This document shows positions 16,053 to 23,567 of a stretch of DNA of 64,000 bases, one piece after another (within the stretch, counting starts at the first letter, position 1; each line of letters opens with the position of its first letter). The notes under the pieces were generated by a model that ran no database searches, was not told the origin of the DNA, and worked only from the letters and a program-made list of their open reading frames with translations. Source of the stretch: Mucilaginibacter sp. CSA2-8R (lineage in GTDB: Bacteria > Bacteroidota > Bacteroidia > Sphingobacteriales > Sphingobacteriaceae); assembly GCF_038806765.1 (NCBI RefSeq), contig NZ_CP152389.1, forward strand, positions 4,836,001-4,900,000, read 5' to 3'. The translations under genes were made by a program, and so were the position numbers.

Positions 16053-17156
16053 TTATGAACGCACCAGGTATTCATCATCAAACTCATCCTGCCAAAAATC
16101 CATACCGCCTAACACGCTGTAAATATAGGCTGTTGGGTACTGCTGTTGCAGCATCTGCGCGGCCTTGCTGCTCCGGGCACCTTTTTGGCAAAATAACACT
16201 GTAGGTATTGTATTATTCAATGCAATTTCAGCAGGCTTAAGTTGATGTAACGGGCAAGACGTTGCTCCTTTTAAATGCTCTTCTGCAAACTCATCCGGTT
16301 CACGTACATCAATCAACCGGAAACTTTTACCCGATTCATACCAATCGTACAATTCTTCTACCGATAGTTGCTGCACGGTTTGACAGGATACAGGTTCGTA
16401 ACTGTTTTGCAATGTTTTGATCGTTTTATTTTCAGGATTCAGCTTCAGTTTTACCTTGTATTGCTCGTCGCTCAAAAAGTCATATATCTGCAAATAGCCT
16501 GACAAGGTATGTCCGATCCCGGTAATTACTTTAATGGCTTGTAAAGCCTGCTGCATACCAATAATGCCCGGCACTACGCCCAGCACACCGGCGGTATTAC
16601 AATCAGGTATTTCGTTAGCTGCTGGAGGCTGCGGGTACAAGCACCGGTAGGTTGGCCCACCCTGGTAGTTAAAAACACTTACATACCCTTCGTATTGCTG
16701 CACCGCACCATAAACAAAGGGTTTATTCAATATTACGCACGCATCATTCAATAAATACCGGGTACTAAAATTATCGGTGGCATCAATAATTACATCATAC
16801 TGCCCAACAAGTTTTAAAGCGTTGCCAACGGTTAAAGCTTCGTTGTAGATTTGAATATCAACCTCGGCATTCAATGCTTTCAGTTTTGCATGAGCCACCA
16901 TAGCTTTACTCTGCCCAACTTCAGCTTCGGTATACAATACTTGCCGGTGCAGGTTGGAAAGGCAGATGGTATCAAAATCGATAATACCAATAGTACCTAC
17001 GCCCATACCTGTTAGATATTGTAAAGCCGGTACACCCAACCCTCCGGCACCTACCACCAACACCTTAGCCTGCGCCAGTTTTAATTGCGCTGCCTCGCCA
17101 AAATTAGTTAGCTGCGTTTGGCGTAAATAGCGTTCGCGGTTTATCGGTTTGTTCAA
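16053..17156 (-). CDS. moeB: Molybdopterin-synthase adenylyltransferase MoeB with rhodanese domain
   Basis: 367 residues. An E1-like adenylation domain (GAGGLGVPALQYL nucleotide loop near residue 36, D-x-N/D-x-x-R around DATDNFSTRYLLND, catalytic-cysteine region PDCNTAGVLG) is fused to a rhodanese domain with active-site loop CQKGARSS. It adenylates the MoaD C-terminal glycine so it can be thiocarboxylated, and the rhodanese part may supply sulfur. The zinc CxxC pairs of E. coli MoeB are absent (TYRC and no C-terminal CxxC). Starts at TTG 17156; no ATG is in frame upstream. Confidence 0.92.
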   Translation of the reverse strand: MNKPINRERYLRQTQLTNFGEAAQLKLAQAKVLVVGAGGLGVPALQYLTGMGVGTIGIIDFDTICLSNLHRQVLYTEAEVGQSKAMVAHAKLKALNAEVDIQIYNEALTVGNALKLVGQYDVIIDATDNFSTRYLLNDACVILNKPFVYGAVQQYEGYVSVFNYQGGPTYRCLYPQPPAANEIPDCNTAGVLGVVPGIIGMQQALQAIKVITGIGHTLSGYLQIYDFLSDEQYKVKLKLNPENKTIKTLQNSYEPVSCQTVQQLSVEELYDWYESGKSFRLIDVREPDEFAEEHLKGATSCPLHQLKPAEIALNNTIPTVLFCQKGARSSKAAQMLQQQYPTAYIYSVLGGMDFWQDEFDDEYLVRS

Positions 17157-17213
17157 TGGTAAACAGATTATGATTTAAATATGCTGAGACTTGCAGAACT
17201 GTTTAAAAACAGC

Positions 17214-18209
17214 TTATCCGCCCAGTACAGACATTGAGGTATGAATATCGCCCTGACTGGCCAGCTCTGCGGCATAGCCATCGCGCTCACGTTGGCTTAC
17301 CGCCTGAATAATTTCTTGCTCCAAATCAGCCGCCGAAACGCCTTTTCTTAACACATCGCGCAAGTTAACAACCGGTGGGCCATACAGGCAGGTACGTAAC
17401 TCGCCGGTGGCCGACAGTCTTATCCGGTTACAGGTACCACAAAATGTACGGCTAAACGAGGGAATAATACCAAAGCTACCCGCATAACCCGGAATTTTAT
17501 AATTTACCGAAGTAGAGTTAGCATCACTGATCAGGCGATTAATATCTGTATACTGACCGGCAACATATTCATATATCCGCTTATAATCCCAATCTGATTG
17601 CACCTGCGAACCGTCGCTGCCATTAAAAGGCATCTCCTCTAAAAAGCGCACCGACAAAGCGTAATTTTTGGTCAGCTCAATAAAGGGTATAATATCTTGT
17701 ATGTTTTTATTTTCGGCTACTACGCAATTCAGTTTTATGTCGAAGCCGCTATCCAATAGTTTAAAAATACTGGCATATACGCCGTCAAAATTATCTCGCC
17801 GGGTAATCTGCGCAAAACGTTCGCGGCTTAGTGAGTCTAAACTAATGTTAATTTTGCGGATGCCGATCTGCAAAAGTTCTGCCTGGTACCGTTCGGATAA
17901 TGTACCATTGCTGGTTACCGTAATTTCTTTCAGGTTATCGGTCTGGCTCAACTTTCTTAAAAAAGGCATGATACCGTTGCGCACAAAAGGCTCGCCGCCG
18001 GTGATGCGTATTTTAGAAACCCCAAGTTTGCAAAACACGGACGACAGATACAGCATCTCGTCAAAAGTCATTAAATCTTTGCGGCGGGCAAAGTCAATGC
18101 CTTCTTCGGGCATGCAGTAGTAGCACCTGAAGTTACAGCGGTCGGTAACCGAAAGCCGCAGGTAATTCAGTTGCCTGCCATATTTATCTATCAATACACG
18201 TTCGCTCAT
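17214..18209 (-). CDS. moaA: GTP 3',8-cyclase MoaA
   Basis: Radical-SAM enzyme for the first step of molybdopterin synthesis. The N-terminal cluster motif CNFRCYYC follows LRLSVTDR; the C-terminal substrate cluster is FCGTCNRIRLSATGELRTC; the chain ends in the essential GG. Start taken at ATG 18209 (MSERVLIDKYGR), 4 bases after the moaE stop. An in-frame ATG at 18227 would add six residues and overlap moaE. Confidence 0.96.
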   Translation of the reverse strand: MSERVLIDKYGRQLNYLRLSVTDRCNFRCYYCMPEEGIDFARRKDLMTFDEMLYLSSVFCKLGVSKIRITGGEPFVRNGIMPFLRKLSQTDNLKEITVTSNGTLSERYQAELLQIGIRKINISLDSLSRERFAQITRRDNFDGVYASIFKLLDSGFDIKLNCVVAENKNIQDIIPFIELTKNYALSVRFLEEMPFNGSDGSQVQSDWDYKRIYEYVAGQYTDINRLISDANSTSVNYKIPGYAGSFGIIPSFSRTFCGTCNRIRLSATGELRTCLYGPPVVNLRDVLRKGVSAADLEQEIIQAVSQRERDGYAAELASQGDIHTSMSVLGG

Positions 18210-18213
18210 TACA

Positions 18214-18624
18214 TTAAGGATGGGCATTTACCCACACACTATTATCTTCGTAAAATTCTTTTTTCCAGATCGGCACTGTCTTTTTCAGCTCATCAATTAA
18301 AAACCGGCAGGCCTCAAAAGAAGCATCACGATGAGCAGACGAAACTCCAATAACTACTACGGGTATGCCTGGATCTTTTGCACCCACCGCATGCACAATG
18401 GCCAGCTTTACCAAAGGCCATTTGCTAAAAGCCTCATGCGCTATATGCTCCATCTGGCGAATAGCCATAGCATCATAGGCTTCAAAATCAAGCCTAACGA
18501 CGTCTTTGCCTTTTGAATGATTACGCACCGTTCCTACAAACAGGTTTACCGCACCAGCTTCGGGCGACTGCAGGTAGGCATATGCCTCATTCAAATCGAT
18601 ATGTTCAACTAATTTAATTAACAC
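18214..18624 (-). CDS. moaE: Molybdopterin synthase catalytic subunit MoaE
   Basis: 136 residues. With MoaD it adds the dithiolene sulfurs to cyclic pyranopterin. Family marks: GAVNLFVGTVRNHSKGKDVVRLDFEAYDAMA, the AIVHAVG strand, HRDASFEACRFLIDELKKTVPIWKKEF with the catalytic lysine pair. Sits 17 bases after moaD, as expected for the two subunits of one enzyme. Confidence 0.96.
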   Translation of the reverse strand: MLIKLVEHIDLNEAYAYLQSPEAGAVNLFVGTVRNHSKGKDVVRLDFEAYDAMAIRQMEHIAHEAFSKWPLVKLAIVHAVGAKDPGIPVVVIGVSSAHRDASFEACRFLIDELKKTVPIWKKEFYEDNSVWVNAHP

Positions 18625-18641
18625 GTTATTATTTATAGTGA

Positions 18642-18881
18642 TTATCCGCCACTCACGGGTGGTATCAAGGCTATTTCCTGCTCAGGCGTTAGAGCATCTT
18701 CGTCCTGCGCATACTCGCTATCAACAGCTACAGCCATAGATGATAAACTTTGCAATGCAGGATATTGCTGCCCTAACCAATCTTTTAATGCCTTAACCGT
18801 ATTAATACCGGCAATTTCCGGAATGTTAATCCGGCTTTGGCCGGTAATTTCGCGGGTGATGCCAAACAATAATACTTTCAT
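18642..18881 (-). CDS. moaD: Molybdopterin synthase sulfur carrier MoaD
   Basis: 79-residue ubiquitin-fold protein beginning MKVLLFGITREITGQ and ending in PPVSGG; the terminal Gly-Gly is the site of adenylation by MoeB and thiocarboxylate formation. The position between modC and moaE supports the call. Confidence 0.94.
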   Translation of the reverse strand: MKVLLFGITREITGQSRINIPEIAGINTVKALKDWLGQQYPALQSLSSMAVAVDSEYAQDEDALTPEQEIALIPPVSGG

Positions 18882-18935
18882 GGGTATAGTTTACTAACTT
18901 ATCAAACCGGCAAAGGTTTGTTGTTGAGTATAAAG

Positions 18936-19790
18936 TTACGAAAGCTTGTGCAATAATAAGTCAGTGGCTTGTAGACTTACCTTGTCGCCAACCTTTAAAT
19001 TTTTAGTTTGTGAAGAATGTTTTACCCCAACTAAACGCTGTTGTACTAATATTTTCAGCGCTTCGGTCTCTATACCAACTACCTCTCCTGTTAAATAGAG
19101 ATTATCGCTTTCAAGCTGCCAGCCAAAAACCTGAGCCGCGCTGCCGCTTTGCAGCAATTGCCCGTGCTCAATTTTAATTACATGAGTAGCCAGCTTATAT
19201 ATTTCGGGTAAATGATGGCTCACCAATAACGTAGTTAGGTTATATTGTTGATGTACTTTCAATAACTCCTGCTGCAATTGCAAGCGCGTTGCATCGTCTA
19301 AGGCCGACAAAGGTTCATCTAACAGTAATACTTCCGGCTCTCTGACCAACGCGCGTGCCAGGGCCACCCGCTGCTTTTGCCCGCCCGATAGCACATCAGG
19401 TTTAAGATTGCCCCAGGCCTGTAAATTCATGATTGCCATTAACTCCTGCACGCGCGCCGGCGACTGATGCGTCGGCAAAGCATAACGCAGGTTTTCTTCT
19501 ACTGTCATATTGGGGAATAGCGCGTAATCCTGAAATACGAACCCAATGTTTCTTTTTTGTGGCGGCAGGTTTATTTTTCTATCCGTATTAAGCCAGGTTT
19601 GTCCGTTTACTTCAATGATGCCTCGCTCGGGTTTTAATAAACCGGCTATGATGCGTAACAAGCTTGTTTTACCGGCGCCCGATGGTCCGTATAATGCGGT
19701 AAAAGACTGACTGCTGATTTCGGTATCTATCCTCAACTCGCCGTTACCTTGGGGCAGATGCAGTTTTTTATAGATGTTAATTTTAATCAT
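18936..19790 (-). CDS. modC: Molybdate ABC transporter ATP-binding protein ModC
   Basis: 284 residues. Walker A GPSGAGKTS near residue 35, Q-loop VFQDYALFP, ABC signature LSGGQKQRVALARAL, Walker B VLLLDEPLSALD and switch His in LVSHHLPE. A C-terminal TOBE-like extension (about residues 215-284) is the usual molybdate-sensing domain. Its ATG overlaps the modB stop by 4 bases. Specificity follows from modA, modB and the Mo-cofactor genes around it. Confidence 0.93.
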   Translation of the reverse strand: MIKINIYKKLHLPQGNGELRIDTEISSQSFTALYGPSGAGKTSLLRIIAGLLKPERGIIEVNGQTWLNTDRKINLPPQKRNIGFVFQDYALFPNMTVEENLRYALPTHQSPARVQELMAIMNLQAWGNLKPDVLSGGQKQRVALARALVREPEVLLLDEPLSALDDATRLQLQQELLKVHQQYNLTTLLVSHHLPEIYKLATHVIKIEHGQLLQSGSAAQVFGWQLESDNLYLTGEVVGIETEALKILVQQRLVGVKHSSQTKNLKVGDKVSLQATDLLLHKLS

Positions 19791-20461
19791 GCGGTAAGTC
19801 GGTTTCGGGTTAAATGTTTGTTAACCACGTATACGGCCACCAAAATACAGAATGACATAGCCAGCAGAATACCGGCATAAATGTGGGCTGCTTTAAAGTT
19901 GAGTGATTCAACCTCATCATAAATAGCAATCGAAGCTACTTTAGTAATACCCGGAATATTGCCACCAATCATCAGCACCAAACCGAACTCTCCCAGCGTG
20001 TGTGCAAAGCTCAATACAACGCCTGTAAATAAGGCAGGCTTGATGTTGGGCAATAAAACGTGTATAAAAGTTTGCCACGACGATTTACCTAATGTTTGCG
20101 AAGCCTCGCGCAAGCTGCCGGGCAAGGCTTCTAATCCTGCTTGTACCGGGTGTACCATAAAAGGCAAACTGTAGATGATAGAACTAATTACTAAGCCAGT
20201 AAACGAAAACACCAAACGTATGCCTAATACATCGTTTAAAAATTTGCCGAATCCGCTTGCAGGACTAAAAGCCAGCAATAAGTAAAACCCTAATACGGAG
20301 GGTGGCAGCACTAAGGGTAGGCTAACCATAGCTTCGACCGCCGGTTTGAGCTTGAATTTACTTTGAGCCAGCCATGCGGCAATAGGGATCCCGATAACTA
20401 ATAAACAACCGGTAGTTATGAGTGCCAGTTGAAGAGTTAGCCATAGGGGTTGATACAGCAT
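19787..20461 (-). CDS. modB: Molybdate ABC transporter permease ModB
   Basis: 224 residues, five to six membrane helices, with the SLPLVLPPSVLGFYLLLAF segment typical of ModB and the EAA cytoplasmic loop REASQTLGKSSWQTFIHVLLPNIKPAL that docks on ModC. It sits between modA and modC as in the E. coli operon. Confidence 0.93.
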   Translation of the reverse strand: MLYQPLWLTLQLALITTGCLLVIGIPIAAWLAQSKFKLKPAVEAMVSLPLVLPPSVLGFYLLLAFSPASGFGKFLNDVLGIRLVFSFTGLVISSIIYSLPFMVHPVQAGLEALPGSLREASQTLGKSSWQTFIHVLLPNIKPALFTGVVLSFAHTLGEFGLVLMIGGNIPGITKVASIAIYDEVESLNFKAAHIYAGILLAMSFCILVAVYVVNKHLTRNRLTA

Positions 20462-20497
20462 GGGATCTATTAAGTTTAAAAGGTTGAACCGATTGGG

Positions 20498-21247
20498 TTA
20501 ACGGTAACCGTAAGCCTTAAATATTTGCTTGGCCTGTACGCTAAACATAAATTTGCAAAATTGGTTAGCAGCAGCCAAATTTTGCCCCTGTGAGGCTTTT
20601 AAAACCACTACTCCCTGAGCAATGGGATGGTAAAGTTTGCTGTCAACCTCCGTCCACCGGCCAACACCCTTTTGGGCAGAGTCTAACACTACCGATTTTG
20701 CTGTAAAAGCAGCATCTACTGCGCCGGCTATCAAATACTGGTTTACCTGGGCAATACTTTCGCCGTACACCAGTTTAGGCTTTAATGTAGCAAAGGTATG
20801 TGTCTTCTGCATAGCCTCTTCGGCAGCAGTGCCATAAGGCGCCAGTTTAGGGTTAGCAATAGCAATCTTTTTAATAGCAACATTACTCAGACCGCTTAAA
20901 TTGTTACCTGACAATCCGTTTGCCTTACTCCAAATAACCAAAGTACCGTATGCGTAAATTTTAGGCGCTGCGGTAGTCAGCTTTTTTTGGTAAAGCTCTT
21001 GAGGGTACTTCATATCGGCCGACAAAAAAACATCAAAGGGTGCCCCCTGCTCAATTTGCGTGGTTAGTTTACCAGACGAACTTACAATTAACTGAGCTTC
21101 GATACCGGTTTTTTGCTTAAATGCTTTAGCCAGCTTTTCTGATACAAACTGCGCATTAGCGGCAACGGCTACCCTTAGGGTTTGGCCTATCCCGGCAAAT
21201 GGCATGCATAAGCATAATACAACAAATTTTAAACGCGCCGACTTCAT
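20498..21247 (-). CDS. modA: Molybdate-binding periplasmic protein ModA
   Basis: 249 residues with a signal peptide (MKSARLKFVVLCLCMPFAGIG). Mature N-terminus LRVAVAANAQF, then SSSGKLTTQIEQGAPFDVFLSADMKYPQEL and the hinge region AIANPKLAPYGTAAEEAM, all characteristic of ModA; the serines of the SSSGKL loop contact the oxyanion. One base separates its start from the stop of the upstream pterin-fold protein. Confidence 0.94.
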   Translation of the reverse strand: MKSARLKFVVLCLCMPFAGIGQTLRVAVAANAQFVSEKLAKAFKQKTGIEAQLIVSSSGKLTTQIEQGAPFDVFLSADMKYPQELYQKKLTTAAPKIYAYGTLVIWSKANGLSGNNLSGLSNVAIKKIAIANPKLAPYGTAAEEAMQKTHTFATLKPKLVYGESIAQVNQYLIAGAVDAAFTAKSVVLDSAQKGVGRWTEVDSKLYHPIAQGVVVLKASQGQNLAAANQFCKFMFSVQAKQIFKAYGYR

Positions 21248-21248
21248 T

Positions 21249-21734
21249 TTATTTTGAATTTAAAACTACTACTTCTAAGGCTGTAACCTGCCTTACCCAA
21301 CGGGCATGCTTTTTTTCGCCTGGAACAATAATTTGAAAAGGGCCATCCTCCTCAGGCAATGGCTTTTTATCGGCCCGGTCGGCAACAATAATTGTACGAT
21401 TGGCAAACAGCGGGTCAACCTCCGATAAAGCATAAATAGCCTTGTAATTATCGGCAGCTGTTACTACTAAGCAACTTACAATAGTTTTGCGCTTAGCAGT
21501 ATCGCCCAGCACAATACCAGCTTTAGTTAATAAATCGGCTATGGTTACGCCGCTGTACCGGTGTACCTTTTCATCATGTGCCTTGGCCATTACTATAGCC
21601 TGTTTCATGTCTTGAAACATACCTTTACTCATAACCAGCGGCTGTATACCTGCACCGGTGATTGTGATGGTTTGAGCATGGATATTAAACGAGGTGAAGA
21701 AGACAATGAATGCGATGAGGTAGATTTTTTTCAT
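21249..21734 (-). CDS. Secreted protein with a sulfite-oxidase-type molybdopterin-binding fold
   Basis: 161 residues with signal peptide (MKKIYLIAFIVFFTSFNIHAQ). The mature chain (YSGVTIADLLTKAGI, VVTAADNYKAIYALSEVDP, DGPFQIIVPGEKKHARWVRQVTALEV) matches the SUOX-like oxidoreductase molybdopterin-binding fold, but it is short and has no obvious cofactor cysteine. It stands alone between mobA and modA. A periplasmic molybdate or pterin-binding helper is one idea; this is inference from context. Confidence 0.75.
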   Translation of the reverse strand: MKKIYLIAFIVFFTSFNIHAQTITITGAGIQPLVMSKGMFQDMKQAIVMAKAHDEKVHRYSGVTIADLLTKAGIVLGDTAKRKTIVSCLVVTAADNYKAIYALSEVDPLFANRTIIVADRADKKPLPEEDGPFQIIVPGEKKHARWVRQVTALEVVVLNSK

Positions 21735-21772
21735 TCAGGATTAGTGTAATTTGAAGCAAGATAACAGAATTT

Positions 21773-22951
21773 TTATGATCTGTATTTTTGCAGGTTATGG
21801 ATGGCCTCGTCGCGCTGCTCGGGAAAGTTGATATTCTCAAAATCGTGCGTGTCTGGCGCCTCCAGCAGTTCAATGTTTGTATTTATCAATACCTTACGTG
21901 GACAAGCATATCCCTGGCTCAAAAATTGCAACATTACCGGGTAAGCCCGCGGCTCCCAAATAGTTATCAAGGGTTCGGGGAAACGATTATCACTATCTAT
22001 AAAACAAGTGGCCAGTTTAGAGGGATTTCGGTTTTGTACCAGATAGGCTAGCGTATTGGCGGTGAGGTAAGGTAAATCGCAAGCAACCGTTAACCAGGCC
22101 GCGTTGGGATTATGCATCAATGCAGATAAAATTCCACCAAATGGCCCCAAACCGGCGAAGCGATCTAAAATAACCGGTAGTTGTTCTTCCTGATTTACAT
22201 CCTGATTATGAGCGTAAGACACTAAAGTTTCGTGGCAAAAAGGGCTTAGCATATCGTGTACATGCAAACGCTGACTTTTACCAAAGTATGCCAAACTACC
22301 TTTATCGGTTTGCATACGTCTGCTTTGCCCGCCGGCTAACACCAGTCCGTTTAATGCAGGCTGACGATTCGACAAGTATTTATTTAAAAATTGAGTAATG
22401 GCTAAAGTATCAGCCAGCCTTAAAATAGGTAAGGCGGCACCTACGGGCAAATGCTCGTTGATGTATGCCGGAATTTCGGAAACCCCGTCGGCCAACAAAA
22501 CCAATTGTACATTGGTCAGTTTATCCAGTTTTTTTTCCAGCGGTTTGGCAGGGTCTATAATAATAATTTGAGCGTTTGCTGTAAAGTGATTACCATTAAC
22601 TAAAACCAAATCTGCATCGTTAAACAAACTCCGATTTTGAAAGGCATTGAAGGTTTGCTTATATGCGAAGTTGCGGTAAGTGATTTTATCTGTAAATTCT
22701 AACGCAGCACCATGAGTTAACGATGAGTTGTCGTCTGCAGCAGGTGCGTTATGGTCTGCATCAGCAAAAGCTATTTGATACTTGGCATATAACTCCTGGA
22801 TAATACGATTAGCGAGGTTACGGATATTAGCGCACGGCGTACCTAAAATAGCCAGCTCGTTGCGATGGTATTCGCCTAAATTGGGCCGGGTGAGCTTAGG
22901 ATGCTTATGATAATTTTGCAAAGAAGTCACTTTTGCCTCCGGTTTTTTCAA
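21773..22951 (-). CDS. mobA: MobA guanylyltransferase fused to a degenerate MobB-like domain
   Basis: 392 residues. The C-terminal half is MobA: LAGGQSRRMQTDKGSL (nucleotide loop, near residue 205), LDRFAGLGPFGGILSAL, VACDLPYL. It attaches GMP to Mo-molybdopterin. The first 190 residues resemble MobB (LAILG-TPCANIRNLANRIIQELY, then an ADADHN stretch), but the P-loop lysine/threonine are missing (GTPCANIRNLA). The ATG at 22951 overlaps moaC by 47 bases; a GTG at 22930 is an alternative. A GMP-modified cofactor is unusual for a xanthine-dehydrogenase-type enzyme, which normally uses MPT or MCD. Confidence 0.85.
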   Translation of the reverse strand: MKKPEAKVTSLQNYHKHPKLTRPNLGEYHRNELAILGTPCANIRNLANRIIQELYAKYQIAFADADHNAPAADDNSSLTHGAALEFTDKITYRNFAYKQTFNAFQNRSLFNDADLVLVNGNHFTANAQIIIIDPAKPLEKKLDKLTNVQLVLLADGVSEIPAYINEHLPVGAALPILRLADTLAITQFLNKYLSNRQPALNGLVLAGGQSRRMQTDKGSLAYFGKSQRLHVHDMLSPFCHETLVSYAHNQDVNQEEQLPVILDRFAGLGPFGGILSALMHNPNAAWLTVACDLPYLTANTLAYLVQNRNPSKLATCFIDSDNRFPEPLITIWEPRAYPVMLQFLSQGYACPRKVLINTNIELLEAPDTHDFENINFPEQRDEAIHNLQKYRS

Positions 22952-23402
22952 TTAACTTGGTTTCTTTAATAATAATGTGGTGAGAAAACGCCTTACACAT
23001 ATCGTATATAGTTAGTGCTGCTACGCTGGCCCCGGTGAGGGCTTCCATCTCGACGCCAGTTTTTGAGGTGATGGTTGCTGTACAATTAATCACTATTTCT
23101 TGCGCATCATTTACATCAATAGTTACTTTACAGTTTTCTAAAGATAAAGGGTGGCATAGCGGTATTAAATCTGACGTCTTTTTTGCCGCCATTGTACCGG
23201 CTATAATAGCTGTTTGAAACACTGGCCCTTTCTTAGTTTGTATATCCTCATCGTGTAAGTGTTGCATAATTTCATCACCCAAAATAACAATGCTTTGTGC
23301 GGTGGCCGTGCGTTTAGTGATTTGCTTATCGCTCACATCAACCATGGCCGGTTGATTGTTTTGAGGATTGATATGAGAAAAAGACTTTCCGGTGTCAGAC
23401 AT
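22905..23402 (-). CDS. moaC: Cyclic pyranopterin monophosphate synthase MoaC
   Basis: 165 residues. Works after MoaA to form cyclic pyranopterin. Signatures: LIPLCHPLSLENCKV and GVEMEALTGASVAALTIYDMCKA. First gene of the Mo-cofactor operon; an exact -7 box precedes it by 19 bases. No Mo-cofactor riboswitch-like long leader is present, the leader being under 20 bases. Confidence 0.96.
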   Translation of the reverse strand: MSDTGKSFSHINPQNNQPAMVDVSDKQITKRTATAQSIVILGDEIMQHLHDEDIQTKKGPVFQTAIIAGTMAAKKTSDLIPLCHPLSLENCKVTIDVNDAQEIVINCTATITSKTGVEMEALTGASVAALTIYDMCKAFSHHIIIKETKLIEKTGGKSDFFAKLS

Positions 23403-23421
23403 AAAAAGGTACAGTAAGATG

Positions 23422-23429
23422 CAAAGCTA
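23422..23429 (-). promoter_or_regulatory. -7 promoter box of the Mo-cofactor operon
   Basis: The minus strand reads TAGCTTTG, the same box as upstream of the GT39 gene, 19 bases before the moaC ATG. The -33 region is poor. Confidence 0.5.
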
Positions 23430-23500
23430 AGTATACAGATGATAAATAGTATTGGTGTTATTCTGTTTGCTGTGCAGGCATTTAAATATCCATTAAAAAT

Positions 23501-23540
23501 AAAAGCTACTATTGGGCATATGAGCTCAACAGTAGCTTTT
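23501..23540 (-). terminator. Terminator of the molybdo-flavoenzyme operon
   Basis: AAAAGCTACT (23501-23510) pairs with 23531-23540 around a 20-base loop that can extend the stem partly. On the minus strand the hairpin runs into ATTTTTAATG. It separates the enzyme genes from moaC. Confidence 0.75.
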
Positions 23541-23567
23541 ATAATTAAATATTTGCTTGTTATAGTT

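Noticed and set aside
23403..23567. Possible molybdenum-cofactor riboswitch before moaC
   Set aside because: The space is mostly the terminator of the upstream operon and the promoter lies 19 bases from the ATG, leaving no leader for the aptamer.
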